The notes beneath the pieces are model-generated. The model worked only from the letters and a program-made list of their open reading frames with translations. It ran no database searches and had not been told where the DNA came from. DNA of 64,000 nucleotides from assembly GCA_963724135.1 (NCBI GenBank), contig CAVRTA010000004.1, positions 682,001 to 746,000 on the forward strand. The letters run 5' to 3'. The translations under genes were made by a program, and so were the position numbers. This document shows, in pieces, positions 40,319 to 48,394 of the stretch (positions within the stretch are counted from its first letter, which is position 1; each line of letters begins with the position of its first letter). Origin of the DNA: DATLGB01 sp963724135. Lineage in GTDB: Bacteria > Actinomycetota > Thermoleophilia > Solirubrobacterales > Solirubrobacteraceae.

Positions 40319-41626
40319 TTGGCCGACGCGCTCCTCGACGACCTGCTCGCCTGGCTGCGTATCCCGTCGATCTCGACCGGTGGCGGCAGCGAAGAGGATC
40401 TGCGCCGCGCGGCCGCGTTCGTCTGCGAGCGCGTCGACGCCGCCGGCGGCGACGCCCAACTGCTGATCACCGAGGGCAACCCGATCGCTTACGGGGAGCT
40501 GCGCGCGCAAACCGCCGATGCGCCGACCGTCCTCGTCTACGGCCACTACGACGTCCAGTCGGTAGGCGATCGGGAGGCCTGGCTCTCCGACCCGTTCCAG
40601 CCGGACATCCGCGACGGCCGCATCTACGCCCGGGGGGCATCGGACGACAAGGGCAACTTCCTGCCCCTGCTGCACGTGGCTTGCACGCTGGCGCGCGCGG
40701 GCGAGCTGCCGGTCAACGTGCGCGTCGTCGTAGAGGGCGAGGAGGAGGCGGGCGGCCGGTCCGTCTCGCGCTGGCTCGCGCGGGACGAGTCCGGCGCGGA
40801 CGCCGCGATCGTCTTCGACTCCGACATGGCCGACGCGCGGACCCCGGCGATCACGGTCGGGCTGCGCGGGATGGTGATGGGCGAGGTCCGCGTGCGCGTG
40901 GGTCGGCGCGACCTGCACTCGGGGGTCTACGGCGGCAGCGTGCTCAACGCCGCGCACGTGCTGCACTCGATGCTCGCCGCGGTCATGCCCGGTCCCGACG
41001 GTGTACCGCGCGACGAGTTGCGCGCCGGGGTCGAGCCGCCGGCGGCCGCCGAGCTCGAGTCATGGGCGCGGATGCGGCCCGGCGACGAGGTGATCGCCGA
41101 GGTCGGGGGGCGGCCGGTCGCGCCGGACGCCGGCGCGCGCTACTACGCGCGCAACGGCGCCGACGCGTCGGTCGAGGTCAACGAGATCGTCGCGGGCGAG
41201 CCGCGGACGATCGTGCCCGCCACCGCCAGGGCGACGGTGTCGGTCCGTCTGGCGCCGGGCCAGTCGCCGGCCCGGATGGCCGCGGAGCTCGAGCGGCTGC
41301 TGCGGGCTGCGGCGCCGGACGGTGCCGAGGTCGAGCTCGAGCTGATGACATCGGAGCCCGCGCTGTTCCCGGTGGACTCGCGACCCATGCAGCTTGCCGC
41401 GGACGCGCTGCGCGCCGCGACCGGGTTCGAGCCCGTGTTCCAGCGCTCGGGGGGCTCGATCCCGATCGTCGCCGAGCTGGCGGCGAAGGGGATCACGACG
41501 ATCGTCTCGGGGTTCGCGCTGGCCGACGACGACATCCATGCGCCGAACGAGTCCTACCGGCTCGAGAGTCTCGCGCTCGGCGAGCGGGCGGCCCGCGAGC
41601 TCTACCGGGCCTTCTCCTCGCTGTGA
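40319..41626 (+). CDS. M20-family metallopeptidase (dipeptidase)
   Basis: 435 residues from TTG 40319. The di-zinc site is recognisable: GHYDVQSVG, GASDDKGNFLP with the bridging aspartate, EGEEEAGG with the catalytic and ligand glutamates, and ADDDIHAPNES near the C-terminus. A dimerisation lid domain occupies about residues 180-300 (RRDLHSGVYGG). It hydrolyses peptides or acyl-amino acids in the cytoplasm. It is coupled to the asparaginase gene (GTGA). Confidence 0.92.
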   Translation: MADALLDDLLAWLRIPSISTGGGSEEDLRRAAAFVCERVDAAGGDAQLLITEGNPIAYGELRAQTADAPTVLVYGHYDVQSVGDREAWLSDPFQPDIRDGRIYARGASDDKGNFLPLLHVACTLARAGELPVNVRVVVEGEEEAGGRSVSRWLARDESGADAAIVFDSDMADARTPAITVGLRGMVMGEVRVRVGRRDLHSGVYGGSVLNAAHVLHSMLAAVMPGPDGVPRDELRAGVEPPAAAELESWARMRPGDEVIAEVGGRPVAPDAGARYYARNGADASVEVNEIVAGEPRTIVPATARATVSVRLAPGQSPARMAAELERLLRAAAPDGAEVELELMTSEPALFPVDSRPMQLAADALRAATGFEPVFQRSGGSIPIVAELAAKGITTIVSGFALADDDIHAPNESYRLESLALGERAARELYRAFSSL

Positions 41627-42594
41627 TCCGGCGGGTGCTCTTCACCCGCGGCGGCCTGACCGAGAGCGAGCACGCCATCGTCTGGGCGGTGACCGGCCCC
41701 GACGGCTCCGTCGCGGCGGCGAGCGGGGACGACGCGGCCGCCCTCGCGGTCTTCCCCCGCTCGGCGGTCAAGCCGCTGCAGGCTCTGCCCGCCGTGCGTG
41801 ACGGCGTCCTCGAGGCGTTCGGGCTCGATGCGCGCCACCTCGCGCTCGCGTGCGCGTCCCACGGCGGCACGCCGCACCATGTCGCGGTCGTCGCGGAGAT
41901 GCTGCACGCCGCCGGGCTCGCGGAGCACCACCTGGGCTGCGGACCGCTCGATCCCCGCGACCCCGGCGCTGCCATGCACCGCCGCTCGCGGGGGGAGCTG
42001 CCGTCCCGGATCGTCCACAACTGCTCGGGCAAGCACGCGCTGGCGCTTGCGCGCTGCATCCATCGCGGCTGGCCGGTGCACCGCTACCTCGAACCAGGCC
42101 ACTCCGTCCAGCTGGGCATGCACGCCGCCGTCGCGGCGGCGGTCGATCTGGCGCCGTCGGACGTGCCGTTCGGCGGCGATGGCTGCGGGATGCTCGCCTT
42201 CCAGCTGCCGTTGGGGTCGCTGGCGCTCGCGTTCGGGCGCCTGGCGTCAGGCGCGCTCGGCCCCGGCGGGGACCGTGTCGCCGCCGCGATGCGCGAGCAC
42301 CCCAGGCTGGTCGCCTTCGACGGGGCCCTCGACACCGAGCTGATGCGCTGCCACGACGGGCTGGTCGCCAAGATCGGCGCCGAAGGGGTGCTCGGCGTCG
42401 GCCTGCCGGATGGCCGCGGGCTCGCGGTCAAGGTCGCCGATGGCGCGATGCGCGCCCTCGACCCCGCCGGCGTGGCGCTCGTGCGGTCGGTGCTCGACCA
42501 GCGCGCCTCGACCGATGCGCTCGAGGGTCTCGCACGGCCGACGCTCTACAACTCGCGCGGCGAGGAAGTGGGTGCGGGGAGGGCGGTGGCGTGA
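41623..42594 (+). CDS. L-asparaginase II family protein
   Basis: 323 residues; GTG overlaps the previous stop. Motifs of the asparaginase II family, distinct from bacterial types I and II of the AnsA/AnsB fold, are FPRSAVKPLQALP, ACASHGGTPHH, HNCSGKHAL and GGDGCGMLAF. The Ser and Lys of SAVK and the conserved cysteines match the Rhizobium etli ReAV-type enzyme. It would release aspartate and ammonia from asparagine. With the M20 peptidase and the GST it forms an amino-acid-related unit. Confidence 0.9.
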   Translation: MIRRVLFTRGGLTESEHAIVWAVTGPDGSVAAASGDDAAALAVFPRSAVKPLQALPAVRDGVLEAFGLDARHLALACASHGGTPHHVAVVAEMLHAAGLAEHHLGCGPLDPRDPGAAMHRRSRGELPSRIVHNCSGKHALALARCIHRGWPVHRYLEPGHSVQLGMHAAVAAAVDLAPSDVPFGGDGCGMLAFQLPLGSLALAFGRLASGALGPGGDRVAAAMREHPRLVAFDGALDTELMRCHDGLVAKIGAEGVLGVGLPDGRGLAVKVADGAMRALDPAGVALVRSVLDQRASTDALEGLARPTLYNSRGEEVGAGRAVA

Positions 42595-43226
42595 GGCTGT
42601 GGCAGTTCGAGTTCTCGACCAACGTCGAGCGGGTGCAACTGGCGCTGGCCTTCAAGGGGCTCGACGCCGAGGCCGTGGTCATCGACCCCGCGGACCGCTC
42701 GGCTGTGATCGATCTCACAGGACAGCCGTTCGTGCCGGTGCTCGAGGACGACGACGGCACGGTCGTGGCCGACTCGCGCAGGATCCTGGCGCACCTCGAG
42801 GAGCGCCACCCGGATCCGCCGATGTACCCGCGGGCGCCCGCGCGCCGCGCGGAGATCCTGGTCTTCCTCGATTGGTTCGACCTTGTCTGGAAGCGGCCAC
42901 CGAATCTGCTTGCCGACGCGCTCGGAGCGGGTCGGGAACCAACCGATTCGGAGCTCGCCGCCTGGGCCGCGGAGCTGAGCGGTTCCCGGGATCGTTTCGA
43001 GGAGCTGCTGCAGGGCAGGGACTTCCTGCTCACCGACACCGTGGGCGTTTCGGACTTTGCGGTGTTCCCGTTTCTTCGATACGGTGTACGACTCGACGAC
43101 GCGGATAGTGACCCCTTCCATCACGTCCTCGTCGATCACCTCGGTCCGGAGCTGCGGCACCCGAGGCTCAGGGGATGGATCGAGCGCGTTGATGCGCTCC
43201 CAAGGTCCGGAACCCCAGGGTCTTAG
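42591..43226 (+). CDS. Glutathione S-transferase family protein
   Basis: 211 residues; GTG overlaps the asparaginase stop. The N-terminal thioredoxin-like domain has WQFEFSTNVERVQLAL and the cis-proline/GSH-binding segments QPFVPVLEDDDG and VADSRRILAHLEE. An all-alpha C-terminal domain follows (VSDFAVFPFLRYGV). The expected active-site residue is a Ser near position 9. Actinobacteria generally use mycothiol instead of glutathione, so the thiol partner is unclear. Confidence 0.87.
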   Translation: MRLWQFEFSTNVERVQLALAFKGLDAEAVVIDPADRSAVIDLTGQPFVPVLEDDDGTVVADSRRILAHLEERHPDPPMYPRAPARRAEILVFLDWFDLVWKRPPNLLADALGAGREPTDSELAAWAAELSGSRDRFEELLQGRDFLLTDTVGVSDFAVFPFLRYGVRLDDADSDPFHHVLVDHLGPELRHPRLRGWIERVDALPRSGTPGS

Positions 43227-43291
43227 CCGCGTTTTAGCCCCGGGCGGAAGGATTCCACAGCCTCGCAATCGGGCATACCCCGTCACGGTGG

Positions 43292-43320
43292 TTGCGCCGA
43301 CAACGAAAAAACGGTAAAAT
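43292..43320 (+). promoter_or_regulatory. Predicted promoter and leader hairpin of the sigma factor gene
   Basis: TTGCGC (43292-43297), a 17-bp spacer and TAAAAT (43315-43320) in an AT-rich patch. The leader then contains GGAGTCG (43330-43336) pairing with CGACTCC (43344-43350), followed by AAAAGGAAAG ahead of TTG 43387. Confidence 0.65.
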
Positions 43321-43386
43321 CCTACTGCTGGAGTCGGGAATCTCGACTCCGTCCCCCAGCTCCCCACCCTCGACAAAAGGAAAGTA

Positions 43387-44253
43387 TTGGACCGCATCAC
43401 CCCACCGACCCCGCTGCTTGAACCCGACGAGATCCTCCTCGAGCCGCTTGAGCAGCTCCTGCGCGAAGCGGGCCGCTTCCGCCTGCTCGAGCCCCATGAG
43501 GAGATCGAGCTGGCGCAGCGGATCGAGCGCGGTGACCTCGCAGCGAAGGAACGGCTGATCAACTGCAACCTGCGGCTGGTCGTGTCCGTGGCCCGCAAGT
43601 ACCAGGGCCAGGGCCTCTCCATGAACGACCTGGTCCAGGAGGGCATGCTCGGCCTCATTCGTGCCGCCGAGAAGTTCGACTGGCGCAAGGGCTTCCGCTT
43701 CTCCACCTACGCCACGATCTGGATCCGCCAGGCGCTTCAGCGCGGCCTCGACAACACGGGCCGCACGATCCGCCTGCCCGCCCACGTCGCGCAGCGCGCC
43801 CGCAAGGTCGAGCGCGCAGAGCGCGAGCTGACCGTCAAGCTCGGCGAGGAGCCGACGCTCGACCAGCTGGCGGAGGAGACCGGGCTGACCGTGGAGGAAG
43901 TCGATCTGCTGCGCTCGCACGCCCGCACGCTCGCGTCCCTGGACGCCGGCGTCGGCGAGGACGGCGACACGCCACTCGGCGCCCTGATCCCGATCGACGG
44001 TGAGTCCACCGCCGACGAGGTCGAGCGCACGATGTCGCAGCGCACCGTCCGCGAGGCGCTCGACGCCCTGCCGGCCGACGAGTCCGCCGTCATCCACCTG
44101 CGCTTCGGCACGGGTGACGAGGGCGAGCACTCGATCGAGCAGACCGCCCGCCGCCTCGGCGTCCCGGTCCGCGAGGCCCGCGCCGCCGAGCAGCGCGCGC
44201 TGGCGAAGCTCAGCCAGCTCCCAGGCCTAGAGGCGCTCCGCGCCGCCGCCTAA
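43387..44253 (+). CDS. RNA polymerase sigma-70 family factor (group 2/3-like, no region 1.1)
   Basis: 288 residues from TTG 43387 with AAAAGGAAAG upstream. Regions: 1.2 (about 25-50, LLEPHEEIELAQRI), 2 (about 55-125, LINCNLRLVVSVARKYQGQG, FDWRKGFRFSTYATIWIRQA), 3 (about 135-205) and 4 (about 220-285). Regions 2.3/2.4 are well conserved, so -10 recognition should resemble that of primary sigma factors. The recognition helix of region 4.2 reads ARRLGVPVREARAAEQRALAKL, lacking the common RVRQIE core, so -35 contact may be altered. The gene has its own strong promoter and terminator. Confidence 0.93.
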   Translation: MDRITPPTPLLEPDEILLEPLEQLLREAGRFRLLEPHEEIELAQRIERGDLAAKERLINCNLRLVVSVARKYQGQGLSMNDLVQEGMLGLIRAAEKFDWRKGFRFSTYATIWIRQALQRGLDNTGRTIRLPAHVAQRARKVERAERELTVKLGEEPTLDQLAEETGLTVEEVDLLRSHARTLASLDAGVGEDGDTPLGALIPIDGESTADEVERTMSQRTVREALDALPADESAVIHLRFGTGDEGEHSIEQTARRLGVPVREARAAEQRALAKLSQLPGLEALRAAA

Positions 44254-44258
44254 CTCCC

Positions 44259-44282
44259 GACGGCCCCGGAAACGGGGCCGTC
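44259..44282 (+). terminator. Intrinsic terminator of the sigma factor gene
   Basis: GACGGCCCCG, loop GAAA, CGGGGCCGTC: a perfect 10-bp GC-rich stem with a stable tetraloop, six bases after the stop codon and followed by GCTCTTTA. Confidence 0.8.
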
Positions 44283-44335
44283 GCTCTTTAACGCCGCGGC
44301 TGCCGACGGCGGACGCTCGGGCGCGCGCAACGCAT

Positions 44336-44452
44336 GGCATTGAGGGAGGGGGGTTCGGGCCGCGGCCAGTCCCGCGACGCGCCCGTGATGAATACGACCC
44401 CGAGCCAGGGTCTTATTCATCAGCGCCGCTTCGCTCCCCCTCCCTCAGTGCC
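44336..44452. repeat. Nested palindrome containing copy 2 of the 37-nt repeat
   Basis: The outer arms 44336-44352 and 44436-44452 match at 16 of 17 positions (TGAGGGAGGGGG against CCCCCTCCCTCA). Inside lies 44386-44422, beginning TGATGAAT and ending ATTCATCA, with GACCC pairing GGGTC. It fills most of the 250-base gap between the convergent sigma factor and oligoendopeptidase genes; nothing else was recognised there. Confidence 0.65.
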
Positions 44453-44503
44453 CAACTGCGAAGGCCGATCAGCTGGTGGCGTCGGCGCGGGACTGGACCA
44501 CCG

Positions 44504-46306
44504 CTACACGCGGCCGGTCGCCCGCGCGGCCTCCTCGGCCTGCACGAGTTGCTCCTCGACGAGATCGAGGCCGGCGTCCCAGAACCCGGGGTCCGACAGG
44601 TCGACGCCGACGATCGCCGCCAGCTCCTCGGGCGGCCGGGAGCCGCCGGCGCGCAGCAGATCGAGATAGGAGGGCACGAAGGCCTCGCCCTCCTCGCGGT
44701 ACTTGGCGTACACCGACATCGCCAGCAGCTGGCCGTAGGCGTACGCGTAGACGTAGCCCGGCGTGGAGATGAAGTGGGGGACGTAGGACCACCAGATCTT
44801 GTAGCCCTCGGTGACCTCGACGGCGTCACCGAGCAGATCGGACTGTGCCTGGGCCCACAGCTCGTTGAAGCGGTCGACGCCGAGCTCGCCCTCCTCGCGC
44901 CGCGCGGTGTGCACGGAGTGCTCGAACCGGTTCATGGCCACCTGCCGGAAGACCGTGGCGATCGAGTCCTCGAGGCTCGACGCGAGCAGATCGAGGCGCG
45001 ACTCGTCCGTGGCGGCCTGCTCGAGCAGCCGGTTCCCGACGATCTCCTCCGCGAACACGGACGCGGTCTCGGCGAGCGTGAGCGGCGTGTTCATGTGGAA
45101 GACGCCCTGGCCGGCACCGAGGGCCGCGTGGACGCCGTGGCCGAGCTCGTGCGCGAGCGTGAGGACGTCGCGGCGCTTGGCGGTGTAGTTGAGCAGCACG
45201 TACGGGTGCGCCGAGGGGACCGTGTAGGCGCAGAAGGCGCCGCCGCGCTTGCCCGGGCGCACCGGAGCGTCCATCCAACGCTCGTCGAAGAAGCGCCGCA
45301 CGACGGCGCCGAGCTCGTCCGAGAAGTCCTCGAAGCAGTCCTGCACCATCGACCGGGCGTCCGCCCACGCGATCGTCTCCTCGACCTCGGTGACCCCGGC
45401 GATGCGGTCGTAGTCGGCGAGGCGGTCGAGCCCGAGCAGCTGCGCCTTGAGCCGGTACCAGCGGCGCGCGATCTCGTAGCGGCTCTGGACCGCCGTGACG
45501 AGCGCTTCGACGGACTCGTCGGAGGCCTCGTTGGCGAGGTTGCGCGACGAGACCCACGTGGGGTAGTTGCGCAACCGGTCGTCGAGGGCCTTGTCGGCCA
45601 TCAGGGTGTTGAAGATGTAGGCGCGCGTGCGCAGCCCCGGCCGCAGCGCCGCGGTCACGGCGTCGGCGGCCTGCCGGCGCACCTCGCGCTCGGGCGATGA
45701 CAGCCGCGACAGCGCGATCTCGAGCGCGACCGGCTCGTCGTGATCGGGCAGCGTCACCTCGACCGCCGACGTCTGCTCCTCGAACAGGCGGTCCCAGGCG
45801 CTGCGCCCGGTGACCGCCTTCTCGCTCATCAGCTTCTCCTCGGGCTCTGAGAGCAGGTGCGGGCGATAGCGGCGGGCGGACTGGAGATGGTGCCGCGCGA
45901 AGTCGAGCTCGCCGGGGGCGAGCAGCTCCTCGGCGCGCTCGTCGGGAAGGGCGGCCCACTCGAGCTCCCAGAAGACGAGCTGCGTCTGGATCCCGGTCGC
46001 CTGCTCCTGCACGCGCTGGAGCAGTGCGCCGCGCGGCGGGTCGGCGGTGTTGGTGGCGAACGACAGCGCGGCGTAGGAGAAGGCGCGGCCGACGATCTCC
46101 TCGATCTCGGCCAGCTCGCGCATCGCGTGCGCCAGGCCCGGGCTGTCGAGCTCGGCCAGCCTGCCGCGGTGGCGCTCGGCGAAGCTCGTCGCCTGCTGCA
46201 GGGCCGAGGCGAGCATTCCCTCGACGTCGTCAGGATCCTTGGCGAGGTCCGTCAGATCCCAGGCGATGCCCTCGAGATCGGGGTCCGTCGTGGCGGGCGC
46301 GGCCAT
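44504..46306 (-). CDS. pepF: M3 family oligoendopeptidase F-like metallopeptidase
   Basis: 600 residues, the normal PepF length. The zinc motif is His386-Glu387-Leu-Gly-His390 (LAHELGHGVHA), with the third ligand Glu in TLAETASVFAEEI. The N-terminal PepF domain (about 110-180) and the C-terminal YKIWWSYVPHFISTPGYVYAYA substrate-binding region are intact. It degrades oligopeptides in the cytoplasm. It is transcribed divergently from a DHA2 exporter. Confidence 0.95.
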   Translation of the reverse strand: MAAPATTDPDLEGIAWDLTDLAKDPDDVEGMLASALQQATSFAERHRGRLAELDSPGLAHAMRELAEIEEIVGRAFSYAALSFATNTADPPRGALLQRVQEQATGIQTQLVFWELEWAALPDERAEELLAPGELDFARHHLQSARRYRPHLLSEPEEKLMSEKAVTGRSAWDRLFEEQTSAVEVTLPDHDEPVALEIALSRLSSPEREVRRQAADAVTAALRPGLRTRAYIFNTLMADKALDDRLRNYPTWVSSRNLANEASDESVEALVTAVQSRYEIARRWYRLKAQLLGLDRLADYDRIAGVTEVEETIAWADARSMVQDCFEDFSDELGAVVRRFFDERWMDAPVRPGKRGGAFCAYTVPSAHPYVLLNYTAKRRDVLTLAHELGHGVHAALGAGQGVFHMNTPLTLAETASVFAEEIVGNRLLEQAATDESRLDLLASSLEDSIATVFRQVAMNRFEHSVHTARREEGELGVDRFNELWAQAQSDLLGDAVEVTEGYKIWWSYVPHFISTPGYVYAYAYGQLLAMSVYAKYREEGEAFVPSYLDLLRAGGSRPPEELAAIVGVDLSDPGFWDAGLDLVEEQLVQAEEAARATGRV

Positions 46307-46339
46307 CCGCGCCGCAGACTAGTCAGTCGGGCAGTCCCC

Positions 46340-46345
46340 TATAAA
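46340..46345 (+). promoter_or_regulatory. Possible -10 box for a leaderless exporter transcript
   Basis: TATAAA seven bases before GTG 46353 would place the transcription start at or next to the start codon. No convincing -35 box or Shine-Dalgarno is seen. Evidence is weak. Confidence 0.35.
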
Positions 46346-46352
46346 CGGAACG

Positions 46353-47795
46353 GTGACGCCAGAGGAGACCAAGAACAAGGCGTTGGCGCTCGTCCTGCTC
46401 GCAGCCGCGCAGTTCATCGCGGTGCTCGATGCGTCGATCGTGAACGTGGCGCTCCCGTCGATCGGCCGGGACCTCAGCTTCGACGCGGACAGCCTGTCAT
46501 GGGTGGTGAACGCTTACGTGCTCGTGTTCGGCGGCTTCCTGCTGCTCGGGGGCCGCCTGGCGGACCTGCTCGGTCACCGGCGGGTGTTCATCTTCGGTCT
46601 GGTCTTCTTCGGGGTGGCCTCGTTCGTCGGCGGCCTGGCACAGACCGAGGGGCAGCTGATCGCCGCCCGCGCGCTGCAGGGGCTGGGGGGCGCGCTGCTC
46701 TCGCCCGCCGCGCTCTCGATCCTCGTCAACACCTTCCGCGAGGGCTCCGAGCGCAACCGGGCGCTCGGTATCTGGGGTGCCGTCGCGGGCTCCGGCGGCG
46801 CGGTCGGCACGCTGCTCGGCGGTGTGCTGACCGAGGGTCTCGGCTGGGAGTGGGTGCTGTTCGTCAACACGCCCGTCTGCCTGGGGGTGGCGTTCGGTGC
46901 GGCGCGGGTGCTCGGCGAGAGCCGCGACGAGGAGCGGCCGCGACTGGACGTTGCCGGTGCGGTGCTGATCACCGCCGGCCTCGCGGTCTTCATCTACGCG
47001 CTGGTCGACGCCAACGACGCGGGCTGGGGCTCCGCGCAGACGGTCGGCCTGATCGCGGTCTCGCTTGTCCTGATCGCCGCCTTCGTCATCGTCGAGCGCA
47101 CGATCAGGGCGCCGCTCGTCCCCTTCGGGATCTTCCGCAACCGCACGCTGACAGGGGCCAACGTCACCGCGGTCTTCGTCGCCATGGCGCTGTTCTCGAT
47201 GTTCTTCTTCATCACCCTGTACTTGCAGATGGTGCTCGGGTACGACGCGCTCGAGGCCGGGCTCTCCTACATCCCGCTGTCGGCGTCGATCATCGGCTCG
47301 GCGGGCATGGCATCGGCGCTCACGACACGGGTGGGCTACAAGCCGGTGCTGATCTTCGGGCTGCTGCTCGTGGCGGGCGGCCTCGGGTGGTTCTCGCAGG
47401 TCTCCCCGGGCGGCACGTACGTGGGGGACGTGGTCTTCCCGTCGGTGCTCGCCGGCCTCGGGCTGGGGTTCGCGTTCGTGCCGGTCACGATCGCGTCGGT
47501 CGCGGGCACCCGGCCCGACGAGGCGGGCCTCGCCTCCGGGTTGATCAACACCTCCCAGCAGGTCGGCGGCGCGCTCGGCCTCGGCATCCTCGTCTCGATC
47601 GCCAACAGCCGCTCGGCTGAAGCGACCGGCTCGCCGGCGGTCCAGCTGACGGAGGGCTTCCAGTCCGCCTTCCTGGTCGGGGCGGGGTTCGCCCTGGTCG
47701 GGGCGCTGTTGGCGTCGGTGCTGATCGCGTCGCGCGATTCGCGGGCGCACCGCGACGCCGCGCGGGCGGGCGAGGCCGCACCCGTCGCGGTGTAG
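46353..47795 (+). CDS. DHA2-family MFS multidrug exporter
   Basis: 480 residues with about 14 membrane helices. Helix 1 carries IAVLDASIVNVALPSI, the cytoplasmic loop motif is GGRLADLLGHRRVF, and helix 5 has the antiporter motif ALGIWGAVAGSGGAVGTLLGG. Unlike the exporter in the NRPS operon it ends shortly after the last helix, without FHA domains. Drug or metabolite export by proton antiport is likely; the substrate is unknown. Confidence 0.9.
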   Translation: MTPEETKNKALALVLLAAAQFIAVLDASIVNVALPSIGRDLSFDADSLSWVVNAYVLVFGGFLLLGGRLADLLGHRRVFIFGLVFFGVASFVGGLAQTEGQLIAARALQGLGGALLSPAALSILVNTFREGSERNRALGIWGAVAGSGGAVGTLLGGVLTEGLGWEWVLFVNTPVCLGVAFGAARVLGESRDEERPRLDVAGAVLITAGLAVFIYALVDANDAGWGSAQTVGLIAVSLVLIAAFVIVERTIRAPLVPFGIFRNRTLTGANVTAVFVAMALFSMFFFITLYLQMVLGYDALEAGLSYIPLSASIIGSAGMASALTTRVGYKPVLIFGLLLVAGGLGWFSQVSPGGTYVGDVVFPSVLAGLGLGFAFVPVTIASVAGTRPDEAGLASGLINTSQQVGGALGLGILVSIANSRSAEATGSPAVQLTEGFQSAFLVGAGFALVGALLASVLIASRDSRAHRDAARAGEAAPVAV

Positions 47796-47805
47796 CCTGC
47801 ACGTC

Positions 47806-47940
47806 GTGGAACTGGCGATCGTGCTCGCCCTCGGCGTCTTCGGCGGTCCGCTGCTGATGATCGAGGACCGCCCCGACTTCCTGCGCCCGAACGGCAAGGC
47901 GCGGCAGGCGGTCGGGACGTGGTTCGCCGGCCGCCGCTAG
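47806..47940 (+). CDS. Possible small membrane-associated protein, 44 residues
   Basis: GTG 47806 opens a short frame (MELAIVLALGVFGGPLLMIE, then DRPDFLRPNGKARQAVGTWFAGRR). It has a hydrophobic N-terminal half and a basic tail, ten bases after the exporter gene and just before msrB on the other strand. I know no family for it and there is no strong ribosome-binding site. It may be a real small protein or a chance frame. Confidence 0.4.
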   Translation: MELAIVLALGVFGGPLLMIEDRPDFLRPNGKARQAVGTWFAGRR

Positions 47941-47947
47941 CCGCCCG

Positions 47948-48370
47948 CTACGAGCGCCGGTCGAAGTCCAGCGCGCAGCCGTTGATGCAGTAGCGCAGCC
48001 CGCCGGCGTCGGCCGGGCCGTCCTCGAACACGTGGCCGAGGTGCCCGCCGCAGCGCTTGCACACGACCTCCGTGCGGCGCACGAGCAGCGAGTTGTCCGG
48101 GCGCGTCTCGACGGCGGCCGCCACCTTGGGCTCGGTGAAGCTCGGCCAGCCCGTTCCCGAGTCGAACTTCGTGTCGGCGTCGAACAGCTCCGCACCGCAC
48201 GCGGCGCAGCGGTAGACGCCGTCGTCGTGGCTGTTCCAGTGGGGCCCGGTGAAGGCGCGCTCGGTGCCCTGCTCGCGCAGCACGTGGTACTGCTCCGGCG
48301 TCAGCTCGGCGCGCCATTCCTGCTCGCTCTTCTCGACTTCGCGGGGCGTCGTGTCGGGGTGGGAGGCCAT
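47948..48370 (-). CDS. msrB: Peptide methionine-(R)-S-oxide reductase MsrB
   Basis: 140 residues. Zinc-binding cysteine pairs are CAACG and CKRCG. The substrate region is FDSGTGWPSF and the catalytic cysteine is in GLRYCINGCALDF. It reduces R-methionine sulfoxide in proteins. Interestingly the usual NSASL after RYCI is NGCAL, which places an extra cysteine three residues after the catalytic one. The start codon is 25 bases from the divergent transketolase start. Confidence 0.95.
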   Translation of the reverse strand: MASHPDTTPREVEKSEQEWRAELTPEQYHVLREQGTERAFTGPHWNSHDDGVYRCAACGAELFDADTKFDSGTGWPSFTEPKVAAAVETRPDNSLLVRRTEVVCKRCGGHLGHVFEDGPADAGGLRYCINGCALDFDRRS

Positions 48371-48394
48371 GGCAAACAGGGTAGGTTGCCGCGC

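Noticed and set aside
46322..46345. Another REP-like end (GGCAGTCCCCT) before the second exporter gene
   Set aside because: Only about nine bases resemble the RAYT ends and no palindrome is formed; a chance match is likely.
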